Assembly (NCBI RefSeq): GCF_001921215.1
Contig: NZ_MSIF01000009.1
Coordinates: 62,001-126,000, forward strand
DNA length: 64,000 nucleotides
Direction of reading: 5' to 3'
Origin: Actinophytocola xinjiangensis
GTDB lineage: Bacteria; Actinomycetota; Actinomycetes; Mycobacteriales; Pseudonocardiaceae
Positions 11,778-21,090 of the stretch are shown here, piece by piece; the first letter of the stretch is position 1; each line of letters starts with the position of its first letter. The notes under the pieces are model-generated. The model made no database searches and was not told the DNA's origin. It saw nothing but the letters and a program-made list of their open reading frames with translations. The translations under genes and the position numbers were made by a program.

Positions 11778-11779
11778 GA

Positions 11780-12961
11780 TCACACGGCCAGGGCCTCGGT
11801 GGGCGACAACCGAGCCGCCCGGACAGCCGGATACAGGCCCGCCACCGCCCCCACGACCAAGGTCACCACGACGCCCCCGCCGCTGACCCACACCGGCACC
11901 ACCACCGGCCACTCCTGGAAGCCCGCATAGCCTCCGGTGACCCCGATTCCCACGACGACGCCGCACACTCCGCCGATCAACGACAGCAGCAACGACTCCA
12001 CCACGAACTGTCCCCGAACCTGCCCCCGGGTGGCCCCGAGCGAGCGCCGCAGCCCGATCTCGGCCCGCCGCTCCAGCACCGAGATCACCATGGTGTTCGC
12101 CACCCCGACCCCGCCGACCAGCAGCGCCACCGCGCCCAGGCCGAGCAGCAACCCGGTGAACGCCCGGTCCGTCGCCTGCCGGGCGGCCAACGCGTCCGAC
12201 GGCCGTGACACCAACACCTCGCCGGGCGCCGACGGGTTCGCGGTCGCGGCCAACACCGCGCGGACGGGCTCGACGGCGTCGTCGGCGGTCCGGGTGTACA
12301 CCGTTGTGGGGTGGCCGTCGAAGTCGAGGTGGGTCTGGGCGACGGGCCAGCCGACGAGGGTGGCCGAGTCGAGTTCGGGGGCCAGGGCGGCCGGGGCGAG
12401 GACGCCGACGACGGTGAACCACTGCCCAGCGGCCCACACGCGGGTGCCCGGGGACAGGCCGAGTTGTCTGGCGGTCGTCGCTCCCAGGACCGCCGCCGGG
12501 TAGCGGGCGGTGGCCGCGTTGAGCCACGTGCCGTCGGCCACCTGGACGCCGACGGCGGCCGGCAGGTCGAGGGTGGCGGCGCGCACGGTCAGCCCGCCGG
12601 ACTCGACCGACGGCACGCGGTCGTTGCGGTACACCTTGGCGTCGGGGATCTCGCCGGCCGCCGCGACCTGACGTACCGGGCCGACGCGGGCGATCATGTC
12701 CACCGACTCCGGCGGCAGGCTCGCCGCCCCGCCACCGAGGCGGGTGCCCGGGGACACGGTGAGCAGGTTCGTGCCCAGTTCGGCCAACTGTCTGTCCAGT
12801 TCGGACCGTGAGGACGCGGACACGCCCACCACCGCGGTCATCGCCGCGATGCCGATGGCGATTCCCAGTGCGGAGAGCACCACCCGCAGCGGCCGGGCGC
12901 GCAGTCCCGCGCCGCCGACCCGCACGACATCACTCGGCCGTAGCCTCGCCGGTCGCGGCAT
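11780..12961 (-). CDS. MacB-like FtsX-family ABC permease
   Basis: Inner-membrane permease of a MacAB/LolCDE-type system, 393 aa. One N-terminal helix (about 22-45, RPLRVVLSALGIAIGIAAMTAVVGVS) is followed by a periplasm-facing domain (about 50-265) and three C-terminal helices, including the FtsX motif ERRAEIGLRRSLGATRGQVRGQF. It ends with the conserved AVRAARLSPTEAL. It is the last gene of the minus-strand operon lipoprotein-adaptor-ATPase-permease and abuts the ATPase gene exactly (end 12962). Such tripartite sets act in mechanotransmission-driven export of peptides or antibiotics rather than classic membrane transport; the substrate is unknown here. Confidence 0.9.
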   Translation of the reverse strand: MPRPARLRPSDVVRVGGAGLRARPLRVVLSALGIAIGIAAMTAVVGVSASSRSELDRQLAELGTNLLTVSPGTRLGGGAASLPPESVDMIARVGPVRQVAAAGEIPDAKVYRNDRVPSVESGGLTVRAATLDLPAAVGVQVADGTWLNAATARYPAAVLGATTARQLGLSPGTRVWAAGQWFTVVGVLAPAALAPELDSATLVGWPVAQTHLDFDGHPTTVYTRTADDAVEPVRAVLAATANPSAPGEVLVSRPSDALAARQATDRAFTGLLLGLGAVALLVGGVGVANTMVISVLERRAEIGLRRSLGATRGQVRGQFVVESLLLSLIGGVCGVVVGIGVTGGYAGFQEWPVVVPVWVSGGGVVVTLVVGAVAGLYPAVRAARLSPTEALAV

Positions 12962-13620
<659 letters not shown>

Positions 13621-13624
<4 letters not shown>

Positions 13625-14661
13625 GACACGGTCCCGACGGTCAGGCCCTCGGCGAGGCCCTGGCCGCTGATCTCGACCCGGCCGTCGGCGAACAGCCCGG
13701 TCTCGACCGGCACGAGACGGGTCGAGCGGGCATCGACGACCTCGACGCCGTAGCCGCCTTCGGACAGCGCCAGCAGGGCGCCGACCGGCACGGTCAGCAC
13801 GTCGGGGCGTTCGGCGGCGGTGAACGCGACCCGCACGGCGCTGTCGCCGCCGAGGGCCTTCTGGTCCTTGACGCCGATCGTCACCGCCACGGTCGTGGTC
13901 GGTTCGGCCTCGCCCTGGGCGGGGGTGACGACCGTGCGGGCGGCGGTGACCGTGCCGTCGACGGTGCGGCCGTCGGGGAGGGTCACGGTGACCGGGGCGC
14001 CCACCGGCGCCAGTCGCTGCTCGGAGACGTCCAGGTCCACGGTGACCACCCGGGTGACACCGGTGTGGGTGAGAATCTCACTCCCGGCGACGTCGCCGGG
14101 GGCGGCCCGCACGGTGTCGACGCGGACCGGGCCGGGGGCGTAGTGCAGCCGCCCCGGTTCGACCCGGCCCGTGTCCGGCAGACCCACGTCCTGCTGCCAG
14201 TCGGCGACGGCGGCGGCCGTGGCCGAGGTGTACTCGTCGTCGACGGTGAAACCGGTGTAGCCCAGCGCTTCCAGGTTGCGTTCGAACTGGGTGACGTCCG
14301 CTCCCGACACACCGGCGGCCAGCGCCCGGTAGGCCGGCATCGGCCCGTACAGCAGCACCACCGGCTGGTCGTCGACCCGGTAGAGCGCCGCCCCGCGCCG
14401 GATCACCGAGCCGACCGCCGGCAGCGCGGTGACCGTGCCGGGCAGCGTCGACCGCACCGGTGTGCCGGCGCCGAAGTCCACCTCCCCGCCGGCGACGGTC
14501 CGCTCGACCAGCGTCTGCCGGGTGACCTCGGCGGTCGCCGCGGGCAGGTCCGGCGTGTCGGCGGCCGGCGCGGAACCCCAGTCGACCCCGGCGGCGGCCA
14601 CCGCGCCGGCCCCGGTCACGACGACCGCCACGAGGACGAGCGCGACCCGGCGTGCGGTCAC
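13621..14661 (-). CDS. Periplasmic adaptor (MacA/RND-type) with peptidoglycan-binding domain
   Basis: Membrane-anchored adaptor, 346 aa, of the efflux operon. A signal-anchor helix (about 5-22) precedes a lipoyl/barrel-sandwich half ([27 protein letters not shown]), a PG_binding_1 domain (about 105-160: [17 protein letters not shown] ... [16 protein letters not shown]), then beta-barrel modules with [14 protein letters not shown] and a C-terminal membrane-proximal domain. The GTG at 14661 overlaps the lipoprotein stop by 4 nt; the frame runs open upstream but that stretch is a shadow of the lipoprotein. Replacement of the coiled-coil hairpin by a peptidoglycan-binding fold is usual in Gram-positive versions. 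Confidence 0.88.
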
Positions 14662-15209
14662 TTCGACCCCTCCTGGTGGGTGCTGCCGCCCCGGCCGCCG
14701 TCGGGCAGTTCCGTGCGGCACTTCTCCTCGGCGGCCTTGAACTCCTCGCTCATCGGGTCGAGGCCGGGGCCGCCCTCGATCTGGATTCCGCCGTCCGGGC
14801 CGGGGTCGGGGAACTTCGCGATCCCGTTGTCGCGCATGCACTTCGCGTACGCCCGGACCTTCGCCGCGACCTCGGGGTCGAGCGGCTTGGGCTCGCCGCC
14901 GTTGGGCATGAGGTGCTTGCACTCCCGGTCGGCGGCCTCGACGGCGGCGGGGTCGATGCCGTCGGGCAGGCCGAGCTGGGCCTCGCCGTTGTCGCCGAGT
15001 TCCGGGTCGGGGAAGTCGGGGACGCCGTTGTCGCGCATGCAGGCGGCGTACTCGAGGACGGCGTCGTGCTCGCCGCGCTGGTCCGGCGCCGGGGCGGTAC
15101 TGCTGGCCGGGCCGCCGGCGCTGGCCACCTGGTCGCCGTCGGGTGCCGTGCCGCAGCCGGCGAGCGCCACCAGCAGCAGCGGGCCGACGACGAGGTCACG
15201 TATCCGCAT
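14658..15209 (-). CDS. Lipoprotein with duplicated CMRDNG...FPDP motif
   Basis: First gene of the efflux operon, 183 aa. Lipobox LAGC with acylated C19. The mature part holds two copies of one module: YAACMRDNGVPDFPDP (54-69) and YAKCMRDNGIAKFPDP (121-136), each followed some 30 residues later by a further cysteine (C97 and C164). The regular Cys pairing suggests two disulfide-stabilised small domains. The same motif is familiar from actinobacterial lipoproteins next to MacA-like adaptors, but I know of no proven function. The promoter faces the divergent response-regulator gene across a perfect dyad, so it is probably controlled by it. Confidence 0.85.
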   Translation of the reverse strand: MRIRDLVVGPLLLVALAGCGTAPDGDQVASAGGPASSTAPAPDQRGEHDAVLEYAACMRDNGVPDFPDPELGDNGEAQLGLPDGIDPAAVEAADRECKHLMPNGGEPKPLDPEVAAKVRAYAKCMRDNGIAKFPDPGPDGGIQIEGGPGLDPMSEEFKAAEEKCRTELPDGGRGGSTHQEGSK

Positions 15210-15270
15210 CCGTGGTCTCCTCCCGTTGACCGGCCGGACGGGTCCCGGCCGTCGAGGGGAAGTAGATCCA

Positions 15271-15324
15271 CCGGCGTGTCACCCGGCCGTCTCCACGAAC
15301 GTTGACGCCCAGATGACACGCCGG
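15271..15324. promoter_or_regulatory. Perfect dyad between efflux operon and its two-component system
   Basis: CCGGCGTGTCA (15271-15281) is repeated inverted as TGACACGCCGG (15314-15324), 11-bp arms 32 nt apart, in the 130-bp spacer between the divergent lipoprotein and response-regulator genes. Arm centres are 43 bp (about four helical turns) apart, so bound dimers would lie on one face of the DNA. Likely operator for the OmpR-type regulator; unproven. Confidence 0.5.
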
Positions 15325-15339
15325 CCGGACGATGGGGGC

Positions 15340-15990
15340 ATGCGGATCCTGGTGGTGGAGGACGAGCCGCTGCTCGCGGGCGCGGTGGCGGAGGGCCTGC
15401 GCGGCGCGGCGCACGCCGTGGACGTGGTGCACGACGGCGGCGCGGCCCTGGAACGCGCCGGCGTCCACGACTACGACGTGGTGATCCTCGACCGTGACCT
15501 GCCGGTCGTGCACGGCGACGACGTGTGCCGCGCGCTCACCGGCTCCGCGCCCAGGGTGCTGATGCTCACCGCGGCGGCCGACGTCGACGACCGGGTCGCC
15601 GGCCTCACCCTGGGCGCCGACGACTACCTGCCCAAACCGTTCGCCTTCACGGAGTTGCTGGCCCGGGTGGCGGCGCTGGGCCGGCGCACCCGGCCCGCGG
15701 CGCCGCCGGTCCTGGAACGCGCCGGCATCCGCCTGGACCCCCACCGTCGCGAGGTCCACCGCGACGGGCGGTACGTTCCGTTGTCCCGCAAGGAGTTCGC
15801 GGTGCTGACCGAGTTGCTGACCGCCGAGGGCGCCGCGGTCTCGGCCGAGCGGCTGTTGGAGAAGGCGTGGGACGAGAACGCCGATCCGTTCACCCACACC
15901 GTCCGGATGATCATTCTGAAGTTGCGCCGCAAGCTCGGCGACCCGCCGATCGTCGTGACCGACCCCGGGGTTGGGTACCGCATCCCATGA
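15340..15990 (+). CDS. OmpR-family response regulator
   Basis: Winged-helix response regulator, 216 aa. Receiver: acidic pocket residues at positions 8 and 9, phospho-acceptor D51, switch T78 (LMLTAAA) and K99 (DDYLPKPFAF). The C-terminal DNA-binding domain (about 125-214) has the LSRKEFAVLTELL and HTVRMIILKLRRKLGD segments and ends in the usual VGYRIP. The frame is open far upstream but ATG 15340 gives the canonical MRILVVEDEPLL start. It overlaps the kinase by 4 nt. Position indicates control of the divergent MacAB-like operon, as for envelope-stress or antibiotic-sensing systems. Confidence 0.94.
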   Translation: MRILVVEDEPLLAGAVAEGLRGAAHAVDVVHDGGAALERAGVHDYDVVILDRDLPVVHGDDVCRALTGSAPRVLMLTAAADVDDRVAGLTLGADDYLPKPFAFTELLARVAALGRRTRPAAPPVLERAGIRLDPHRREVHRDGRYVPLSRKEFAVLTELLTAEGAAVSAERLLEKAWDENADPFTHTVRMIILKLRRKLGDPPIVVTDPGVGYRIP

Positions 15991-17075
15991 GCCGCCTGAC
16001 GATCCGCGCGCGGCTCACCCTGGTCCACGGCGGCCTGTTCTTCCTCGCCGGGGTGGTTCTGCTGGCCGCTACCTACGCCCTGGTCTCCCAGCGCCTCGGC
16101 GAGGGCCTGACGGTCTCCGACCAGACCGCCCCGCCCGGTGCGGAGATCCCGGGCGAGCGCATGGTCAACCACGAGGCGGGTCTGCGTCCCGACGACGCGC
16201 TGACCGCGTTGCTGACCCAGGGCGCGATCGCGCTGCTGGTGGTCGGCGCGGCGGCGACCGCGCTCGGCTGGCTGATCGCCGGGCGGATGCTCCAGCCGCT
16301 GGACCGGGTGACCGACACCGCGCGCCGGATCGCCGAATCGCCGGGTGACCTGGGGCAACGGATCGGCATGGTGGGGCCGTCGGACGAGCTCAAGCGGCTG
16401 GGTGACACGTTCGACCTGATGCTGGAGCGGCTCGACCAGTCCTTCGACGCGCAGCGGCGGTTCATCGCCAACGCGTCCCACGAACTGCGCACACCGCTGA
16501 CGCTCAACCGGACGCTGTTGGAGGTCGCGGTCGGGCGTCGCGATGTCGGCGTGGAGACGCGGGTGCTCGGGGAGACCCTGCTGGAGATCAACGGCCGGCA
16601 CGAGCGGCTGATCGACGGGCTGTTGCTGCTGGCCCGTTCCGAACGAACACTGGCTTCGGTGTCCTATGTGGATCTGGCGGACATCGTGGCGCACGTCGGG
16701 TCCTCGGTCGAGGTTTCCTGCGCCGAGGCTCCCGTGCTCGGCGACGCCGTGCTGTTGGAGCGGCTGGTGCAGAACCTGGTGGAGAACGGGGTTCGGCACA
16801 ACGTCGATGGCGGGTGGGTCCGGGTTTCCACGTCGGTCGCCGAGGGTTTCTCGGTGCTGGAGGTGAGCAACAGCGGGGAGGTCGTCGCCGGCTACGACGT
16901 GGAGTCGTTGTTCGAGCCCTTCCGGCGGCTGGACCGGGCGGCGTCGGGCGGGGTGGGGCTGGGGTTGTCGATCGTGCGGGCGGTGGCCATCGCGCACGGC
17001 GGGTCGGTCGTCGCGCGGGCCAGGGACACCGGCGGGTTGACCGTCACCGTTCGGCTTCCCGCGCACACCCCGTGA
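15987..17075 (+). CDS. Sensor histidine kinase with HAMP domain
   Basis: Membrane kinase of 362 aa paired with the preceding regulator. Two membrane helices (about 15-33 and 78-97) flank a short extracytoplasmic loop of about 45 residues containing QTAPPGAEIPGE; HAMP (about 98-150), HisKA with H165 in NASHELRTPL, and a compact HATPase domain with the N-box QNLVENGVRHN, GGVGLGLSIV near the end. The small sensor loop suggests detection of a membrane-proximal or lipid-bound signal. It ends 3 bp before the convergent DUF2537 gene. Confidence 0.93.
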   Translation: MSRLTIRARLTLVHGGLFFLAGVVLLAATYALVSQRLGEGLTVSDQTAPPGAEIPGERMVNHEAGLRPDDALTALLTQGAIALLVVGAAATALGWLIAGRMLQPLDRVTDTARRIAESPGDLGQRIGMVGPSDELKRLGDTFDLMLERLDQSFDAQRRFIANASHELRTPLTLNRTLLEVAVGRRDVGVETRVLGETLLEINGRHERLIDGLLLLARSERTLASVSYVDLADIVAHVGSSVEVSCAEAPVLGDAVLLERLVQNLVENGVRHNVDGGWVRVSTSVAEGFSVLEVSNSGEVVAGYDVESLFEPFRRLDRAASGGVGLGLSIVRAVAIAHGGSVVARARDTGGLTVTVRLPAHTP

Positions 17076-17078
17076 GGT

Positions 17079-17660
17079 TCACCAGACGATGAACGGCAAC
17101 GCAAGCCAGGAAAGGGCAATCCCGGCGCCGACCCCGTAGGACACCCACCGCCACACCAGTGCCCGCCGCACCAGCCACAGCGACGGCAGCAACCCCGCCG
17201 TGACCACGGCATTGGCCGCCACCCCCAGCAACACGTTCGTGTCGGCCAGGGTGGCCGCCAGGGTCACCACCGTGACGACCGTCAGCACCAGGCTCGTTCC
17301 CGCCACCGTCAGGCCGGTCAGCCACGGCGTCGGCTCCGCCGGTGCCGCGGGGCGCGCCCGCACCGCCGGCGGCTCGACCGTCCGCTCCTCGCCGGTCAGC
17401 GGGTCGAGGTAGCCCACCGGCACCCCCATCGACGCCGCCACCCGCCCCGCCAGTTGGAGCCCTCGGCGGGTGATCACCGCGCGGGCGGCCGGCTGGGTGT
17501 CCGGGTCGCCACGGCCGACGACACTGGCCACCCGCGCCCATTCGTGCAGGGCATCGGTCAACTCCCCGCCCAGCGGCAGGCGCCGAGGGTCGACCTCGCG
17601 CCGCGCGGTGCCGTCGTGGCCGACCAGCACCGCACGCTCGCCGTTCGCGCGCAGTTGCAC
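17079..17660 (-). CDS. DUF2537-like membrane protein
   Basis: Conserved actinobacterial protein of unknown function, 193 aa. The N-terminal half (about 1-100) is soluble and hydrophilic; the C-terminal half is hydrophobic with about three or four helices (about 112-192: TGLTVAGTSLVLTVVTVVTLAAT, NVLLGVAANAVVTAGLLPSLW, RWVSYGVGAGIALSWLALPFIVW). M. tuberculosis has a small membrane protein gene (Rv0882) at the equivalent place between the methyltransferase and sepH, supporting orthology by position. Family assignment is from memory. Confidence 0.65.
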   Translation of the reverse strand: MQLRANGERAVLVGHDGTARREVDPRRLPLGGELTDALHEWARVASVVGRGDPDTQPAARAVITRRGLQLAGRVAASMGVPVGYLDPLTGEERTVEPPAVRARPAAPAEPTPWLTGLTVAGTSLVLTVVTVVTLAATLADTNVLLGVAANAVVTAGLLPSLWLVRRALVWRWVSYGVGAGIALSWLALPFIVW

Positions 17661-17682
17661 GGCCCCCTCCCCTCGCCTCGCT

Positions 17683-18477
17683 CTACCCGAAACTACCGAG
17701 CGCGTAGAAGGCCACCGCGCCCGCGGTCGCCACGTTCAGGGAATCCACCCCGCCGGCCATCGGGATCCGCACGGCCGCGTCGGACCCGGCGATCGCCTCG
17801 GGGGTCAGGCCGGGGCCCTCTGAGCCGAGCAGGACGGCGACCTTCGGCTCGCCGGCGAAGTCCGACACCGGGCGGGCGTGCTCGGCCGGGGTCATCGCCA
17901 GGACGCGGAACCCGCTGTCGCGCAACCAGGTCAGGTCGGCGGGCCAGTCGGGCAGCTGCGCGAACGGGACGGCCAGTACGTGACCCATGGAGACCCGGAC
18001 GCTGCGCCGGTAGAGCGGGTCGGCACAGCCGGGGCCGAGCAGCACGCCGTCGATCCCGAGGGCGGCGGCGTTGCGGAACAGTGATCCCAGGTTCTCGTGG
18101 TCGCCGACGCCCTCCAGGACCAGGACGCGCCGGGCGCGCGCGACGACGTCGGCGGCGGTCCAGGCCGTCGGCCGGTCGGCGACGGCCAGCACACCCCGGT
18201 TCAGGTGGAAGCCGACGACGGTGGACATGGCCTCGGCGGAGGTCGCGTACACCGGCGCGGAGTGGCCGGCCAGGTCACCGGCCAGTTCCTCGATCCGGCG
18301 GGGGACGCCGAGGACGGCTCGCAGCGGGTAGCGGGACGCGAGCAGTCGTCGGACGACCACGACGCCCTCGGCGATCACCAGGCCCCGGCCGCCGGGGCGG
18401 TCGGGGCGGCGGTCGGCCGTGGTCAGGTCGCGGAAGTCGTTCAGCCGGGGGTCTGCCGGCTCAGGAACCTCGATCAC
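17683..18477 (-). CDS. SpoU/TrmH-family RNA 2'-O-methyltransferase
   Basis: SAM-dependent RNA ribose methyltransferase, 264 aa. An N-terminal substrate-binding region (about 1-100) precedes the knotted SPOUT domain with motif 1 (GDHENLGSLFRNAAALG), motif 2 (VAVLLGSEGPGL) and motif 3 (IPMAGGVDSLNVATAGAVAFYAL). The frame is open to 18675, but GTG 18477 starts the family-like sequence MIEVPEPADPRLNDFR and the earlier residues are composition shadow. Whether rRNA or tRNA is the target cannot be read; M. tuberculosis Rv0881 is the positional counterpart. Confidence 0.92.
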   Translation of the reverse strand: MIEVPEPADPRLNDFRDLTTADRRPDRPGGRGLVIAEGVVVVRRLLASRYPLRAVLGVPRRIEELAGDLAGHSAPVYATSAEAMSTVVGFHLNRGVLAVADRPTAWTAADVVARARRVLVLEGVGDHENLGSLFRNAAALGIDGVLLGPGCADPLYRRSVRVSMGHVLAVPFAQLPDWPADLTWLRDSGFRVLAMTPAEHARPVSDFAGEPKVAVLLGSEGPGLTPEAIAGSDAAVRIPMAGGVDSLNVATAGAVAFYALGSFG

Positions 18478-18606
18478 CCGTACATGGTCACCCAACGTCA
18501 CGAACAGCACCTTATTGGCCCTAGCCTCAGCGTTCGTACATATGTCACGGTTGATACTCCCGCGTATACGCCGGACCCTGCCCCGTCCGGCCTGGGGAGG
18601 TTCCAC

Positions 18607-20103
18607 ATGGGACAGGACGTCTCCACCGACTCGTTCGCCCGCTCGGACCGCCAGCGGTACCGCCAGAAGGTACAACGGTGTCTCGACGCCCTGGCGAGGA
18701 TGCTCGCCGAGGGCGGGTTCTCCACCTCACCCCCACAGATCGGTCTTGAGGTGGAGCTCAACCTGATCGACGACGCGCTGCGCCCGGCGATGGCCAACGA
18801 CGTGGTCCTGGAGAAACTCGACGACCCGTCCTTCACCACCGAGCTGGGTCAGCACAACATCGAGCTGAACGTGCGCCCCCGCCCACTGGCCGGTGACCGG
18901 GCCACCGAGCTGGAGATGGAGTTGGCCGCCGCCCTGGCCTCGGCCAACGCCAAGGCCCAGGACGCCGGTGCCGCGCTGGTCATGATCGGCATGCTGCCGA
19001 CGCTGCGCGAGGAGCACTTCAAGGCGAAGTGGCTGTCGACCAACGCCCGCTACGCCCAGCTCAACGAGACCATCTTCGCCGCGCGCGGCGAGGACATGGT
19101 GCTGCACATGGAGGGCTCGCCGATCCCCGGCCAGCGCGGCGAGCGGCTGCGCGGCAGCGCCGACTCGATCCTGCCGGAGGCGGCCTGCACCTCGGCCCAG
19201 CTGCACCTGCAGGTCCCGCCGGAGGAGTTCGCGACCCACTGGAACGCCGCGCAGTGCCTGGCCGGCGTGCAGGTCGCGATCGGCGCGAACTCGCCGTTCC
19301 TGCTGGGCAAGGCGCTGTGGCACGAGACCAGGATCCCGCTGTTTCAACAGGCGACAGATACCCGGCCGCAGGAACTGAAGAACCAGGGCGTGCGCCCACG
19401 GGTGTGGTTCGGTGAACGCTGGGTGACGTCGATCTTCGACCTGTTCGAGGAGAACGTCCGGTACTTCCCGGGCCTGCTCCCCCAGCTCGACGACGAGGAC
19501 CCGATCGAGGCCCTCGACCTGGGCACCGCCCCCAAACTCGCCGAGCTGCGGATGCACAACGGCACGATCTGGCGCTGGAACCGCCCGGTCTACGACGTGG
19601 TCGGCGGCGTGCCGCACCTGCGGGTGGAGAACCGCGTACTGCCCGCCGGCCCCACGGTGATCGACCTGATCGCCAACGCCGCGTTCTTCTACGGCGCCCA
19701 ACGCGCCCTGGCCGCCGCCGAACGTCCACTGTGGACGCAGATGTCGTTCCAGGCGGCCGAGGAGAACTTCTACGCCGGCGCCCGACACGCCTTCGACGCC
19801 CAGCTGTACTGGCCGGGCATCGGCTGGGTCCCGCCCGACGAACTGGTGCTGCGCCGGCTGCTGCCCCTGGCCCACGAGGGCCTGCGCGATTGCAAAGTCT
19901 CCGACGAGGCCCGCGAACGTTACCTGGGCGTGATCGAGCAGCGTTGCCTCGCCCAACGCACCGGCTCGACCTGGCAACGCGAGACCGTCGCCCGGCTGGA
20001 GGACCGGGGCATGGCCCGCGACGCCGCGCTGGTCGGCATGCTGCGCCGGTACATCGAACTCGGCGCGTCCAACCAACCGGTCCACACCTGGTCGGTTCTC
20101 TAG
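18607..20103 (+). CDS. Glutamate-cysteine ligase family protein (GCS2 superfamily)
   Basis: Carboxylate-amine ligase of 498 aa that couples a glutamate gamma-carboxyl to an amine using ATP. The N-terminus (MGQDVSTDSFARSDRQRYRQKVQRCLDALARML) and IGLEVELNLID match the actinobacterial long-form family annotated as glutamate-cysteine ligase; GQHNIELN and LHLQV further on fit the ATP/metal-binding beta sheet. Actinomycetes use mycothiol instead of glutathione, so the real substrate is uncertain. ATG is preceded by GGGGAGG. It is divergent from the methyltransferase over 129 bp that contains the 10-bp palindrome GCGTATACGC. Confidence 0.85.
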   Translation: MGQDVSTDSFARSDRQRYRQKVQRCLDALARMLAEGGFSTSPPQIGLEVELNLIDDALRPAMANDVVLEKLDDPSFTTELGQHNIELNVRPRPLAGDRATELEMELAAALASANAKAQDAGAALVMIGMLPTLREEHFKAKWLSTNARYAQLNETIFAARGEDMVLHMEGSPIPGQRGERLRGSADSILPEAACTSAQLHLQVPPEEFATHWNAAQCLAGVQVAIGANSPFLLGKALWHETRIPLFQQATDTRPQELKNQGVRPRVWFGERWVTSIFDLFEENVRYFPGLLPQLDDEDPIEALDLGTAPKLAELRMHNGTIWRWNRPVYDVVGGVPHLRVENRVLPAGPTVIDLIANAAFFYGAQRALAAAERPLWTQMSFQAAEENFYAGARHAFDAQLYWPGIGWVPPDELVLRRLLPLAHEGLRDCKVSDEARERYLGVIEQRCLAQRTGSTWQRETVARLEDRGMARDAALVGMLRRYIELGASNQPVHTWSVL

Positions 20104-20156
20104 GAAATACCGACAGCACCGCGACGAAGATTTCCCACCTGGCATATTGTCGCGTT

Positions 20157-21032
20157 GTGCAGGAAGACGGGCGCTCCACCTTCGTGGTCGGCGACGTGCA
20201 CGGGCACCTGGACGAGTTGCTCGCCGCGCTGGCCGACGCCGGGCTGGTGGACGAGGAGACCACCTGGTCAGGCGGCGGTACACACCTGTGGTTCCTCGGC
20301 GACTTCGTCGACCGGGGCCCGGACGGCATCGGCGTGATCGACCTGGTCATGCGCCTGTCCGAGGAGGCACGGGCCGCCGGCGGCCAGGTCCAGACCCTGC
20401 TCGGCAACCACGAGATCCTGCTGCTGGGCATGTACCACTTCGGCGACACCGAGGTCCCGTCGGACTTCGGCCCGCGCAGCTTCGCCCGCAGCTGGGAACT
20501 CAACGGCGGCCAGCCAAGCGACCAGGACGCCCTCACCGACGCCCACGTCGAATGGCTGACCTCCCGCCCGGCGATCGCCCTGGTCGAGAACCACCTGCTG
20601 ATGCACTCGGACACCGTCGAGTACCTCGTCTGGGGCGGCGACATCGACGAGATCAACACCGGCATCCACGACGTCCTGCGCTCCGAGGACCTCGTCGAGT
20701 GGTGGGAGGTGTGGCGCCGGCTCACCACCCGACACGCCTTCCGCGGCCCGCACGGCGCCGAGACCGCCAGCCAACTACTCACCGTCCTGGGCGGCGAACG
20801 GGTCGTGCACGGCCACAGCGTCATCGCCGACCAGCTCGGCATCGCCCCCGCCCAGGTCGAGGGCCCCTACGAGTACGCGGACGGCTACGCCGTCGGCGTC
20901 GACGGCGGCGTCTTCGTCGGCGGCCCCTGCTTGGTCGTTCCCCTGCCCTGGAACCCCGGGCCCGCCGAACCGGACGACGCCGACGCCGACGACACCGCAC
21001 CCGACGACACCGACACCGACACCCACGGGTGA
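20157..21032 (+). CDS. PPP-type metallophosphoesterase
   Basis: Dimetal phosphoesterase of 291 aa with all signature blocks: GDVHGH (12-17), GDFVDRG (48-54), GNHEILLLG (about 88-96), a middle His (LMHSDT) and HGHSVIAD near residue 218. This order is typical of bacterial Ser/Thr phosphatases and diadenosine tetraphosphatases. The last 25 residues are an Asp/Thr/Ala-rich acidic tail ([17 protein letters not shown]), probably disordered. The GTG at 20157 starts just before the first motif, 53 bp after the ligase gene; a nucleotide or phosphoprotein substrate is equally possible. Confidence 0.85.
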   Translation: MQEDGRSTFVVGDVHGHLDELLAALADAGLVDEETTWSGGGTHLWFLGDFVDRGPDGIGVIDLVMRLSEEARAAGGQVQTLLGNHEILLLGMYHFGDTEVPSDFGPRSFARSWELNGGQPSDQDALTDAHVEWLTSRPAIALVENHLLMHSDTVEYLVWGGDIDEINTGIHDVLRSEDLVEWWEVWRRLTTRHAFRGPHGAETASQLLTVLGGERVVHGHSVIADQLGIAPAQVEGPYEYADGYAVGVDGGVFVGGPCLVVPLPWNPGPAEPDDADADDTAPDDTDTDTHG

Positions 21033-21090
21033 GTGCCCGGCGGCCTCGACGGACTCGCCTCGCCGAGCGCGGATGAGGCAGCATTGGGGA

